From Candidatus Nitrosoglobus terrae (lineage in GTDB: Bacteria > Pseudomonadota > Gammaproteobacteria > Nitrosococcales > Nitrosococcaceae), in assembly GCF_002356115.1 (NCBI RefSeq), contig NZ_AP014836.1, positions 1,579,091 to 1,643,090 on the forward strand: a stretch of 64,000 bases of DNA. The letters run 5' to 3'. The notes under the pieces are model-generated. The model did no database searches. It saw only the letters and a program-made list of their open reading frames with translations, and was not told the origin of the DNA. A program made the position numbers and the translations under genes. Below, in pieces: positions 9,170-17,947 of this stretch (position 1 is its first letter; each line of letters starts with the position of its first letter).

Positions 9170-9788
9170 AACGCTCTCCCAAGTAATTACTGACTACTTA
9201 TGACTAAATTTATTTAAGTGGCCTTACTTAATAGTAGAATAGCTAAATAAGATATTAGCCTAAAGAAGTACAGGCAGTACCTATTTCATTTATGACTCTT
9301 ATTTATTTAAACTTTACTGAATATTTGATTAATTAAATCCCCACTCTAGTGATAAAAATTATATTCTATAGAAACAAATAGGTGAAGAATCCTTAATACT
9401 AAAAAGCTTAATACCTAACTCTAACTACTTAAATTAACAAATTCCACCGCTCAAAATTACCGATATCTATAATTATAATAATATCCTCTACGAAAGCGAC
9501 GATGCGCAATGTAATCCACAGAGCGCAAGAGCTAATAAAAGACTGTTAATTGCAGTGTTTTTCCACACAATCTTCATAAGGTGGCCCTAGATTCTGATCA
9601 GAAGACTGGCTATGACGTAAAATACAACCAGCGCAGCCACTCAACTATAGCTTGGCAAGTCCAAGCGACAATAGAGATTCTGATGAAACAAGAAAAATGC
9701 AGTGAGCAGCTTGGCAGGAGCTAAATCGGCGAATGCACATAAGCCGATAATTGCAACACGTAAGCAATTAGCTCCGAATATATTTATC
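9170..9788. other. 619-bp intergenic stretch, no credible gene; holds repeat copy 1
   Basis: From 9170 to about 9490 the sequence is very AT-rich and carries the upstream region of the exported-protein gene, with no open frame of note. From about 9495 onward it contains the 143-bp repeat (listed separately). It also holds a separate 21-bp block at 9495-9515 that matches 25943-25963 at 19 of 21 positions. The remainder, 9516-9634, has no counterpart at the other locus. I see no tRNA, no terminator with a clear T-run and no intact reading frame. Confidence 0.6.
9635..9777 (-). repeat. Dispersed repeat, copy 1 (143 bp)
   Basis: Aligns without gaps to 25971-26113, with about 28 mismatches (about 80% identity by hand count). 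On the minus strand it begins about a dozen bases after the stop of the CRP-like gene. The strand given is the one that reads out of that upstream gene. Mismatches are spread almost evenly over the three codon phases of the most open minus frame (8, 9 and 11), and both copies keep the same in-frame TAG. The unit therefore does not behave like a conserved protein. Identity of the element is unknown: relic of an insertion sequence, intergenic repeat family or RNA gene are all possible. Confidence 0.75.
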
Positions 9789-10484
9789 CTAACGAGCACC
9801 GTACACTACAATGGTTTTACCTTTAACCGAAAGCAATCCTTGCTGCTGTAGCTCTTTAAGTACCCGACCTACCATTTCCCGGGAACAGCCTATCATCCGA
9901 CTTATGTCTTGGCGAGTAACACGAATTTGCATGCCATCAGGGTGGGTCATAGCATCAGGTTGTTGACACAAATCCAGTAACGTCCGATTCACTCGGTCAC
10001 TCACATCCATAAAAGCCAGATAGCTTACCTTGCGATTAGTCTCTAAGAGGCGCCGAGCTAGCTGTCTCCCTAAAGCTAGTAACAGCTGATGATAATATTC
10101 GGCTAATGGACCTTGAGTTAAGTATCGAAGCCGCTCATAGGTGATCTCCGCTAATTGACAAGGAGATCGGGTTCGAACCAGCACATCTCGTTTTTTTGGT
10201 GGATCAATAAATAATCCCATCTCGCCAATAAAATCTCCTTTATTAAGGTAAGCTAGAATAAGCTGACTCCCATCCTCATTCTCCATATAGACGGTCACTG
10301 CACCTTTACGGATATAATAAAGCTTATCAGCAGAATCTCCAGGGTGAATAATAGGTACCCTAGCAGGAAAATCTTTAATATGACAATATTTGAGAAAATT
10401 ATCGATAGAAGACTCTCCCACTAAGCATAAATTTCGTAGTAATATAGTTTTCTCTAATGCGATTCCGATCATAGTTTCCAGCAC
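9789..10484 (-). CDS. crp: CRP/Vfr-family transcription regulator with altered cyclic-nucleotide pocket
   Basis: A 231-residue regulator with an N-terminal cyclic-nucleotide-binding barrel (about 25-130), dimerisation helix and C-terminal helix-turn-helix. The C-terminal third is very close to E. coli CRP and Pseudomonas Vfr: QQPDAMTHPDGMQI, VTRQDISRMIGCSREMVGR and KGKTIVVYGAR. In the barrel GEMGLF (87-92) is conserved. The phosphate cassette reads KKRDV, with D100 where CRP has the cAMP-contacting Ser, and has one extra residue before it. TN (149-150) replaces Thr-Ser of CRP. DNA recognition is likely CRP-like; ligand binding may differ. It is divergent from yhfA, as crp is in E. coli. Confidence 0.9.
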   Translation of the reverse strand: MLETMIGIALEKTILLRNLCLVGESSIDNFLKYCHIKDFPARVPIIHPGDSADKLYYIRKGAVTVYMENEDGSQLILAYLNKGDFIGEMGLFIDPPKKRDVLVRTRSPCQLAEITYERLRYLTQGPLAEYYHQLLLALGRQLARRLLETNRKVSYLAFMDVSDRVNRTLLDLCQQPDAMTHPDGMQIRVTRQDISRMIGCSREMVGRVLKELQQQGLLSVKGKTIVVYGAR

Positions 10485-10558
10485 CCCTAAACGTAATCAA
10501 GTCATTATTGTATTGGCAGCGATAGAAATATCTTTAAACCTTACCAAAATTATTACCC

Positions 10559-10978
10559 ATGAAGGCGCGAATTAAGTGGATTGAAGAGAGTAGCTTTGTC
10601 GGCCAATCAGGAAGCGGACATACTGTAGTTATGGATGGTCCTCCTGAAAGTGGCGGGCGTAACCTTGGAATTCGGCCCATGGAAATGCTCTTGCTGGGAA
10701 TAGGAGGTTGTACCGCCTTTGATGTTATCCAAATTTTAAAGAAAAGTCGGCAATCTGCCACTGACTGTATCGTAGAAATCACGGCCAATCGGGCTGAAAC
10801 TATACCTAGGGTATTTACCCATATTCACATTCACTATAAGATTTTTGGCCACAGCCTTAAAGAACATCATGTTAAACGAGCAATCATGCTCTCTAGCGAA
10901 AAATACTGCTCAGCCTCTATTATGCTAGGGAAAGTCACTTCTATCAGCCATGCTTATGAAATTATCGAAAGTAGCTAA
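10559..10978 (+). CDS. yhfA: OsmC family protein, YhfA type
   Basis: A 139-residue OsmC-fold protein. The conserved block RPMEMLLLGIGGCTAFDV carries the first redox cysteine and EKYCSASIML the second, the pair that forms the peroxide-reducing site in OsmC/Ohr relatives. YhfA itself has no firmly established substrate. It is transcribed away from the CRP-like gene across a 74-bp gap, the same divergent arrangement as yhfA-crp in E. coli. That supports both assignments. The ATG at 10559 begins with MKARIKWIE, typical of the family. Confidence 0.9.
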   Translation: MKARIKWIEESSFVGQSGSGHTVVMDGPPESGGRNLGIRPMEMLLLGIGGCTAFDVIQILKKSRQSATDCIVEITANRAETIPRVFTHIHIHYKIFGHSLKEHHVKRAIMLSSEKYCSASIMLGKVTSISHAYEIIESS

Positions 10979-11089
10979 TCTTAAAGACCTAGCTCTCACC
11001 TTAGTTTTCAATACAATTAACTTCCATTAACGATAATTATCGTAGTAAAAAATTTAATTTAACTTTAGTAATAACGAGAAAACCCTCTA

Positions 11090-11488
11090 TTGAATAAACC
11101 CCCAGCGACAGCCGGCCTACATCATATAGCTCTATTTGTAACTGATGTTGAAGCCTGTGAGCGCTTCTACGTAGATCTTTTAGGAATGCAAGTTGAGTGG
11201 CGACCCGATAAAGATAACGTATACCTCACTTCAGGTAGCGATAATCTAGCACTCCACCGGCTACCACCAGATCGATCTCCCTATGGAGTACAACGACTAG
11301 ATCATATAGGTTTTATTATTAATACCCCTGAAGCGGTGGATTCTTGGTATGAGTACCTCAGATCTCACTGTGTATCTATCAAAACGATGCCCAAAACCCA
11401 TCGTGATGGTGCACGTAGTTTTTACTGCACAGATCCTGCTGGCACTACTCTACAACTCATTTATTATTCCCCTCTTGCGATAAAATAG
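11090..11488 (+). CDS. VOC-family (glyoxalase/dioxygenase fold) protein
   Basis: A 132-residue single-domain protein of the vicinal-oxygen-chelate fold. LHHIALFVTDVEACERFYVDLLGM is the first beta-alpha-beta unit and LDHIGFIINTPEAVDSW the second. DPAGTTLQLIYYSP is the C-terminal metal-site strand. Metal-ligand candidates are the His of HHIAL, the His of LDHIGF and the Glu/Gln of the last strand. Substrate is unknown; a lactoylglutathione-lyase-like role is possible but unproven. It starts with TTG at 11090, with no nearby ATG that would keep the first strand. speD follows 57 bp downstream. Confidence 0.8.
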   Translation: MNKPPATAGLHHIALFVTDVEACERFYVDLLGMQVEWRPDKDNVYLTSGSDNLALHRLPPDRSPYGVQRLDHIGFIINTPEAVDSWYEYLRSHCVSIKTMPKTHRDGARSFYCTDPAGTTLQLIYYSPLAIK

Positions 11489-11545
11489 CGCATAATGCGC
11501 TACCACACTAATTAAAACCACCTTAGGAGGAAAGAGGCGCAAACG

Positions 11546-12355
11546 ATGGCCGGTGTCTTTAATAAAAAACTTCAGCTACATGGTTTTAACAATCTGACGA
11601 AAACTCTGAGCTTCAATATCTATGATATTTGCTATGCGCAAACCCCTCGGCAGCGCCAAGAATATATTGAATATATTGATGAAGAATATAATGCCGAGCG
11701 GCTTACAGGTATTTTGACTAAAGTTGCCGATATCATCGGTGCTAATATTCTCAATATAGCTAGACAAGATTATGAGCCTCAAGGGGCTAGCGTTACCATG
11801 CTCATAGCTGAAGACAAAAATAAAGAAAATCAACAACTTACTAACATAGAAGAGCCTGGCCCTCTGCCTGAGAGTCTTGTTTGCCATTTAGATAAGAGTC
11901 ATCTCACCGTTCACACTTATCCTGAAAGTCATCCAGAGAATGGAATTAGTACATTTCGCGCAGATATTGATGTCTCCACTTGTGGACGGGTATCACCATT
12001 ACGAGCGCTTAATTACCTTATTCATAGCTTAGAATCAGATATCGTGACCATGGACTACCGAGTTCGAGGCTTTACTCGCAGTGTAGACGGAGGTAAGCAT
12101 TTCATTGATCATGATATTGACTCAATCCAAAATTTTATCGCGGATGACACTAAAGAACGCTATCAAATGATTGATGTAAATATCTATCAAGAAAACATCT
12201 TTCACACCAAGATGATGCTTAAGAACTTTAATCTTAATGATTACTTATTTGGTGGGAATACCTCCGATCTCACATTAGAGGAGCAGCGAAAAATCACTGA
12301 TCGGGTAAAAAAGGAGACCTTGGAAATATTTTATGGTAAAAATATATCTGGTTAA
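11546..12355 (+). CDS. speD: S-adenosylmethionine decarboxylase proenzyme (gammaproteobacterial type)
   Basis: Produces decarboxylated SAM, the aminopropyl donor for spermidine. At 269 residues it is the long E. coli-type Spe[21 protein letters not shown] contains the self-cleavage point between K117 and S118; the serine becomes the pyruvoyl cofactor. [17 protein letters not shown] and [12 protein letters not shown] also match the family. An AGGAGG-like site (TTAGGAGGAAAG) lies about 15-20 bases upstream of the ATG. In this window it complements AguA/AguB (putrescine) and MtnB/C/D (recycling of the methylthioadenosine by-product). Confidence 0.97.
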   Translation: MAGVFNKKLQLHGFNNLTKTLSFNIYDICYAQTPRQRQEYIEYIDEEYNAERLTGILTKVADIIGANILNIARQDYEPQGASVTMLIAEDKNKENQQLTNIEEPGPLPESLVCHLDKSHLTVHTYPESHPENGISTFRADIDVSTCGRVSPLRALNYLIHSLESDIVTMDYRVRGFTRSVDGGKHFIDHDIDSIQNFIADDTKERYQMIDVNIYQENIFHTKMMLKNFNLNDYLFGGNTSDLTLEEQRKITDRVKKETLEIFYGKNISG

Positions 12356-12394
12356 CCCTTAGTAGTTTAGTAATAAAGACTTTCTATAAAAAAT

Positions 12395-13798
12395 TTAAGG
12401 GGCTTTATCTAAATCTACAATAATGATCTCAATAATCCTAGCAAGGGAATCCACTAAAGCAGGGTCAAACGTACCATCATCAGTATTCCGGATTCGGGTA
12501 AATATCTTTTCTAATTTTTTACGCTGGTGATCTGAAATAAAGTACGTACTCATAGCTCCAGCTGCCTTATCAAGACTGAGGATATCTCGCTGAGCATGAG
12601 TACGCCGTATTACAGCTAGGTAATGGTAAATTGCCCTCCCTAATACCACATAAGGAAAATTAATATTAGCTGCTGGCCCCACTCGTAACTCTGATCCTCC
12701 TAACGGCAAGCCTAGAATTTTAATATCTGAAATACGATTATAGGAAAACCATGCAGAGGCTCCCCCTATCATAGAACCCACCGTGGCACCTAATAAAAAG
12801 GATGTGCCGCCTACAGCTAAATCGAAGCCTGAACCAAGCAACGCTCCCCCTGCCGCCCCTGTTGTAAGTAACTGGCGTTTTTTCAAACCAAAAACATTCC
12901 AGCTATCAAGGGAGAAAAGATCTGCATCTAATATTTCAAGATCTTTTTCGCGACGCTCTAAGGCATGATAGTTATAAAACCTCTCTATAGTGCGCCGCCC
13001 TTTTTGCTCCAAATTACGTAATTCTATTTTATACTTCTGGGTTAGGGATTCCTTATAAGCATGCTCATCCTCAGTAGGAGATAATCGTTTTGTAATAGTT
13101 AACGCAATCATATTTGCTAACATCTCTGCAATATGCTGCGCGCTTCTTTGGCACCGCACCCTTCGATCCTCTTCTAGGATTTCTACAGCTTTATTCAGCG
13201 GTGCTTGCCATTCCTCTCGTAATTGGCCAAACGCTTTAAGTAATTCAAGGCGCTTGTGAAATTCTGCTGTAACAGCATTAAATATCCGCACAATTTTAAA
13301 ATACTGGCTTAATGCTGCTCGCCATTCTTCAATATAGTCCCCTTCTCCAACCATATTAATAAGCGCAATACTTGGTTGACCAGTCCATTGTAGAATCTCC
13401 ATCTCAGCTTCATATTCTTCCCCATAAGGACGAGAGCCATCAATAACATATAAAATACCCGCCCCATTAATTACAGGCGCGAGTAATTCACACTCATCAA
13501 TAAATTTATCTGTATTATAGTAGGTCTCTACAAATTGACAGACAACACTAGATCGCTCTGCTGCTGTTACTGCTTGAGCTTTCATCCATGCTAATGCTTG
13601 CCGTGCCCGTTGAAACCCTGGGGTATCCACTAAAATGTATTGGACTTCACCATCTACTTTCATGGGAAAGTATCGGCTCCTCATTGTAGTACCTGGTACT
13701 AATGAAACTTGAACTGATTCATCCTGGGCTAAAGTAGCAACGATACTTGATTTACCTTTATTTGGATGGCCAACGGTCGCAAAAATAGGAACGGACAT
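12395..13798 (-). CDS. DUF3482 GTPase
   Basis: A 467-residue protein with an N-terminal Era/TrmE-like GTPase domain: G1 GHPNKGKSS, G2-region PGTTMRSRYF and G3 VDTPGF. The usual G4 motif NKxD is not present; the equivalent strand reads ALINMVGEGD. The C-terminal half (DUF3482) contains a Gly/Ala-rich hydrophobic hairpin, TTGAAGGALLGSGFDLAVGG then LLGATVGSMIGGASAWF, suggesting membrane insertion. It follows the DUF2868 gene with a one-base stop/start overlap (TAATG), so the two are translationally coupled. Function is unknown; a role at the membrane with its partner is an inference. Confidence 0.85.
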   Translation of the reverse strand: MSVPIFATVGHPNKGKSSIVATLAQDESVQVSLVPGTTMRSRYFPMKVDGEVQYILVDTPGFQRARQALAWMKAQAVTAAERSSVVCQFVETYYNTDKFIDECELLAPVINGAGILYVIDGSRPYGEEYEAEMEILQWTGQPSIALINMVGEGDYIEEWRAALSQYFKIVRIFNAVTAEFHKRLELLKAFGQLREEWQAPLNKAVEILEEDRRVRCQRSAQHIAEMLANMIALTITKRLSPTEDEHAYKESLTQKYKIELRNLEQKGRRTIERFYNYHALERREKDLEILDADLFSLDSWNVFGLKKRQLLTTGAAGGALLGSGFDLAVGGTSFLLGATVGSMIGGASAWFSYNRISDIKILGLPLGGSELRVGPAANINFPYVVLGRAIYHYLAVIRRTHAQRDILSLDKAAGAMSTYFISDHQRKKLEKIFTRIRNTDDGTFDPALVDSLARIIEIIIVDLDKAP

Positions 13799-15333
13799 TA
13801 ATCTGCTTTAAACTTCAATGGCTGAAAGGCAAGCCTTGGATCTCCAAGACTTTGTAGTTTTTGCCTCCAAATATCTAGATCCTTAGGATCAGTAGAAACC
13901 AAATTACGTTTATCATCAAACGATACCGGCACTACCATAACTATCCGCTCTAACCCTAAGGCAGTGCGAAGAGCCTCCAAAAAATCCAAAAAATCTAAAA
14001 GAGGAGGCTCCCAAGACTTTACCACTATAATTATGGCTGCTTCTCTTATCGCGCACAGTTCTTCTATCACGCGCTGATCCTGCTCAATAGAGCACTTACC
14101 TCCGGCAGGCATTACATGGCTGATTTTCACTGCCACAGCTTGTTGAATTACATCTTCCAATTGACCTTCTTCAACATTAATCCCCGCCCAAGTAATTAAA
14201 TATCCTTTAGCCCCAGCAAAACTATTCTTTTTAGCAAATTGGGTAATCTCTAGATCTTGCAATCGCTTAACTTCAGGTTCTACAGCCCCCGTCTCAACCA
14301 CAGCATGATTCATACGATCAAGAACCTGCTGAGCGCCCGGGGTATGAAGAAACGCTTTTTCTAACGCCACTTTAAAGCGCCAACGAGCGGTAGTAAGCGC
14401 TAAAAGTCGCGGTAATAAGCCATAAAAAACGATCCCCATCAGCAAAAATTGCCACCATTGCCCCAATATAGCCGCATCTGTAACTGCTGTTGCATTTGGC
14501 AAAATTCCCTTATGAAGTCGATAAAACCTAGTGGCTTCAATCAAATCCAATGAAGGAAGCGCCCCCTCTAGCCAGTCACGCCACGGCCAAGCTAATTGCC
14601 TCATTAACCAATAAAAACTATCAGCTTGATACTCTAAGGTAGTACTCCACCCAAAAGCCAAATCAGAGACCGCAACCAGATAAAAACAACCTGCTAATGC
14701 CCCTAAATTAAAGGCCACAGCAAATACTTGGGAAAGCTGCAGTATCAGCCACTTTCTCACTCGATTGTAGACAATATGGTGTATTTTTTGCCGCCCTAAA
14801 GCAGCTTCAAAAGCTAAGCGGTGCTCAGAGGGCAAAAAACGTATAAGGGGAGAAATCAAGCGCCCTGGACTAAGTACGCTGAGAAAATCCTGTAATGGAC
14901 GAAATCCTGGTATAAAATGTAATAAATTTTGTGGTAATGCGATTACAGCAGACATCAGCAGGAGCAAAAGCTGAAATCCGACAAATATTGCAAGTACGTT
15001 GATAACATTAACTGGCTGGGTGCCATTATAGGCAAATACACCTAATGCTGTTATCCAACCAACCAACACACCTAAAAAAAGCAGTACTAGCGTTATTAAA
15101 CGAAGGGCTTTAACCGCATTTTCACCAAGAAAACTTTGGTGATCACTCTCAATAACCTGCCATAACCAATAACGAAGTTGACAATAAGGTTTACCCGCAA
15201 GATATGAAAGCTTTCGCCCAATATCACGATCACGGTGGTACAAACTTTCTGGATCTACAGTTGCATCTAGATCCATTTTTATGCTGAGATCCACTAAATC
15301 AGCAAGATTCGAACGAAGCGGTGTACGATCCAT
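13798..15333 (-). CDS. DUF2868 multi-pass membrane protein
   Basis: A 511-residue protein of the DUF2868 family, which commonly accompanies DUF3482 GTPases. At least four hydrophobic segments are visible: LITLVLLFLGVLVGWITALG, VGFQLLLLLMSAVIALP, AVAFNLGALAGCFYLVAV and WWQFLLMGIVFYGLLP. The C-terminal part, with GYLITWAGINVEEG and AAIIIVVKSWEPPLLDFLDF, is soluble and looks like an alpha/beta domain. The pair DUF2868-DUF3482 is a recurrent two-gene unit of unknown function. The start is the ATG opening MDRTPLRSNLADLVDLS. Confidence 0.82.
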   Translation of the reverse strand: MDRTPLRSNLADLVDLSIKMDLDATVDPESLYHRDRDIGRKLSYLAGKPYCQLRYWLWQVIESDHQSFLGENAVKALRLITLVLLFLGVLVGWITALGVFAYNGTQPVNVINVLAIFVGFQLLLLLMSAVIALPQNLLHFIPGFRPLQDFLSVLSPGRLISPLIRFLPSEHRLAFEAALGRQKIHHIVYNRVRKWLILQLSQVFAVAFNLGALAGCFYLVAVSDLAFGWSTTLEYQADSFYWLMRQLAWPWRDWLEGALPSLDLIEATRFYRLHKGILPNATAVTDAAILGQWWQFLLMGIVFYGLLPRLLALTTARWRFKVALEKAFLHTPGAQQVLDRMNHAVVETGAVEPEVKRLQDLEITQFAKKNSFAGAKGYLITWAGINVEEGQLEDVIQQAVAVKISHVMPAGGKCSIEQDQRVIEELCAIREAAIIIVVKSWEPPLLDFLDFLEALRTALGLERIVMVVPVSFDDKRNLVSTDPKDLDIWRQKLQSLGDPRLAFQPLKFKAD

Positions 15334-15645
15334 AAAACTACTATTTCTTATTTAATGCTAAATAATCTAAGAACAGCTAACGGCATCTGCAGAAAAATAA
15401 TCATTAATTTTTAAGATATTGAAGTAGTACAGGAAACGAAACCACATTTGCGCTGTTAGTCTATTTTACATGGCTAAAGCTTTAACAGTGTACCATGATT
15501 TAAACGCTTTATAGCCTTAGAGTCCGCCACTATATAAATAGTATGATCTTAAATTAATCTCATAGTAAGTAGTGTTAAAATACGTAGTTATGTTATTAAA
15601 TATAAATATTACAAATTTGCGCAAAGGAATAAAGAAAATCTAGCC
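15334..15645. other. Divergent intergenic region between DUF2868 gene and ccmA
   Basis: Some 312 bp without a gene. It must carry the promoters of the DUF2868-DUF3482 pair (leftward) and of the ccm operon (rightward). The sequence is AT-rich. I see no convincing CRP/FNR-type palindrome, no riboswitch and no terminator. The last 40 bases contain AAAGGAATAAAG before the ccmA ATG at 15646, a weak ribosome-binding site. Confidence 0.5.
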
Positions 15646-16308
15646 ATGGATCAAAACGCCAGCAATAAGCTAGCAATATCAAGCCCGGAGCAACCACAGC
15701 TACAAATAGAAGAGCTTACTATTCGCCGAGGTGAACGGTTACTTTTTGAAAATATTAGTTTTACCGTTAACCAAGGTGATATATTTGAGGTTTCTGGCCA
15801 TAATGGCTCTGGAAAAACTACGTTATTACGCTTACTATGCGGGTTATTATTGCCTGAGAAAGGAAAGCTAATATGGTGTGGACAACCTATCCATAAAGTA
15901 CGCCCGCTCTATCATAGCAACCTTGCCTATGTGGGTCACACCGATGCGATTAAAGGTGGGTTAACTGCTCGTGAAAACTTAATAGTCGCCGGAGCACTTA
16001 ATGGCGGTGGGATCAGCCCGGAAGAAGCTTTAGATCGGGTAGGTTTATCTAAGCTCCGAGAGCTACCAAGTCGTTTCTTTTCAGCTGGCCAAAGACGGCG
16101 CCTAGCTCTAGCGCGATTGTTGGTTAACCGTGCTCGATTATGGCTTTTAGATGAGCCGTTTACTGCCTTGGATAAAATGGCGATAAAAACCATCTCCAGC
16201 TTGTTAGAAACACATGCCGCTAATGGTGGAATGGCTATCTTTACGAGCCACCATGCTATCAGCATTGCTCATGCTAAACGGCTAGAAATACCTTCAATAC
16301 TTGCCTGA
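15646..16308 (+). CDS. ccmA: Haem exporter ATP-binding protein CcmA
   Basis: ATPase subunit of the CcmABCD complex that releases haem-loaded CcmE in system I cytochrome c maturation. At 220 residues it has Walker A GHNGSGKTT near residue 50, the signature region FFSAGQRRRLALARLL and Walker B RLWLLDEPFTALD. IFTSHHA supplies the switch histidine. First gene of a nine-gene operon; ccmB follows after 5 bp. Confidence 0.96.
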   Translation: MDQNASNKLAISSPEQPQLQIEELTIRRGERLLFENISFTVNQGDIFEVSGHNGSGKTTLLRLLCGLLLPEKGKLIWCGQPIHKVRPLYHSNLAYVGHTDAIKGGLTARENLIVAGALNGGGISPEEALDRVGLSKLRELPSRFFSAGQRRRLALARLLVNRARLWLLDEPFTALDKMAIKTISSLLETHAANGGMAIFTSHHAISIAHAKRLEIPSILA

Positions 16309-16313
16309 CTTTT

Positions 16314-16997
16314 ATGAGTAACTCTACCCTATCTCAAGCTTGCTGGTGGCTTACCAAACGCGATCTACTGCTAGTACTGAGGCATCGGAGCGAAGCGGCT
16401 AATCCTCTCCTTTTTTTTCTAATGATAGCCAGTATTTTTCCGCTAGGTATTGGCCCAGAGGCAACGGTTTTACGGCAAATTGCTCCCGGAATTATCTGGG
16501 TCGCAGCTTTACTCGCCACATTACTTTCTCTAGAAGCTATGTTTCGCTCCGATTTCGATGATGGCAGCCTAGAGCAACTCATTCTAAGCCCCTATCCGTT
16601 ACCAGCATTAGTGCTGGCTAAAATATTTGCCCACTGGCTAGCTACCGGATTACCTCTAATTTTACTTGCCCCCTTATTAGGACTACTATTCGGTATCTCA
16701 GGCTGGCCTTTAGTTGTCTTATTAATTACGCTCTTAATGGGTACGCCCGCATTAAGCTTAGTTGGATCTGTTGGGGTTGCCTTAACGGTAGGGTTAAGGC
16801 AAGGGGGATTATTGCTTGCTTTACTACTACTTCCTTTATATGTTCCTATATTGATTTTCAGCGCTGGTGCTGTAGAGACAGCAGCCCAAGGCTTACCTGC
16901 TGATGGACAACTTTATCTTCTAGGCGCTTTACTAGCTCTGGCTGCAACCTTAGCACCTATAGCCACCTCGGCTGCCCTATGTATTCGCATGAGTTAA
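16314..16997 (+). CDS. ccmB: Haem exporter permease CcmB
   Basis: Six-helix membrane subunit partnered with CcmA. The 227 residues are strongly hydrophobic, with the conserved N-terminal KRDLLLVLRHRSEAANPLLFF and the IAPGIIWVAALLATLLSLE block. FDDGSLEQLILSPYPL follows, with LPLILLAPLLGLLFG and ALSLVGSVGVALTVGLRQGG in the middle. It is intact and spaced 5-7 bp from both neighbours. Confidence 0.96.
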   Translation: MSNSTLSQACWWLTKRDLLLVLRHRSEAANPLLFFLMIASIFPLGIGPEATVLRQIAPGIIWVAALLATLLSLEAMFRSDFDDGSLEQLILSPYPLPALVLAKIFAHWLATGLPLILLAPLLGLLFGISGWPLVVLLITLLMGTPALSLVGSVGVALTVGLRQGGLLLALLLLPLYVPILIFSAGAVETAAQGLPADGQLYLLGALLALAATLAPIATSAALCIRMS

Positions 16998-17003
16998 ATA
17001 AAC

Positions 17004-17783
17004 ATGATACGTTATTTACCATTTCACCATCTTTATCAGCATTTGGCTTCCCCTAAATATTTCTATATATGGTCTAGCCGCTTAATTCCTTGGCTAGGAC
17101 GTATAACTGCAATTTTAATGATCATAGGTCTTTTTTGGGGACTAGTTATAGCTCCAACAGACTACCAGCAGGGTGACAGCTACCGAATTATATTTATTCA
17201 TGTCCCTAGTGCTTGGATGTCTCTATTCATATATATGGTTATGGCCTCAGCAGGCGCTATTGCCTTAATATGGAGAGTGAAGATAGCAGAGATCATAGGC
17301 AGTGCTAGTGCCCCGTTAGGAGCTTCTTTTACGCTACTAGCTCTAATTACCGGATCGCTCTGGGGGAAACCTATGTGGGGTACTTGGTGGGTATGGGATG
17401 CACGCCTTACATCAGAGCTTGTTCTACTATTTCTCTATCTAGGCTACATCGCCCTACAATCGGCTATAGAAGATCCTCGGCAAGCCGCAAGGGCAACCGC
17501 TATTTTGGCCTTAGTAGGTATAGTGGATCTGCCAATTATCCATTATTCAGTAGAGTGGTGGAATACGCTCCACCAAGGACCAACAGTGACTAAGTTTGGT
17601 GCCCCGTCTATTTATTGGGGTATGCTAGTTCCTCTGCTTATTATGGCCATTGCGTTTATGACTTATTACGGAACACTGATACTGATTAGGGCTCGCTCAG
17701 AAATATTAGAACGGGAACGCAATAATAGCTGGGTCAAGCAAATCCTAAATTCAGATGATACTACTATCTCTATTAATCCTTAA
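17004..17783 (+). CDS. ccmC: Haem lyase accessory / haem transfer protein CcmC
   Basis: Six-helix membrane protein that attaches haem to CcmE. The tryptophan-rich WWD motif is visible as KPMWGTWWVWDARLTSELVL. Conserved histidines lie before and after it: IFIHVPSAWMSLFIY, and LPIIHYSVEWWNTLHQGPTV. At 259 residues it is the usual CcmC length. The ATG at 17004 follows the ccmB stop by 6 bp. Confidence 0.97.
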   Translation: MIRYLPFHHLYQHLASPKYFYIWSSRLIPWLGRITAILMIIGLFWGLVIAPTDYQQGDSYRIIFIHVPSAWMSLFIYMVMASAGAIALIWRVKIAEIIGSASAPLGASFTLLALITGSLWGKPMWGTWWVWDARLTSELVLLFLYLGYIALQSAIEDPRQAARATAILALVGIVDLPIIHYSVEWWNTLHQGPTVTKFGAPSIYWGMLVPLLIMAIAFMTYYGTLILIRARSEILERERNNSWVKQILNSDDTTISINP

Positions 17784-17788
17784 GAGCC

Positions 17789-17947
17789 ATGAATACATTA
17801 CAAGAATTCATCCATATGGGCGGATACGCTCTTTACGTATGGACAGCCTACGGAATCGCCGCTGTCATCTTGATAGGTAACATTGTACATGCCTTACTTC
17901 GACAGCGTCGAATAATCCGTCAAATACAGCAGGAGGACAAATCATGA
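17789..17947 (+). CDS. ccmD: Haem exporter protein CcmD (52 residues)
   Basis: A short frame that I translated by eye: MNTLQEFIHMGGYALYVWTA then YGIAAVILIGNIVHALLRQR and a charged tail ending in QQEDKS. It has the CcmD layout: F..MGGYA.YVW.AY followed by a single transmembrane helix and basic residues. CcmD stabilises CcmC/CcmE and is required to release holo-CcmE. It starts 5 bp after the ccmC stop, and its stop overlaps the ccmE start as ATGA at 17944-17947, indicating translational coupling. Confidence 0.93.
   Translation: MNTLQEFIHMGGYALYVWTAYGIAAVILIGNIVHALLRQRRIIRQIQQEDKS

Noticed and set aside
9724..9747. Short inverted repeat in repeat copy 1 as a conserved RNA stem
   Set aside because: Copy 2 has two unpaired changes rather than compensating ones.
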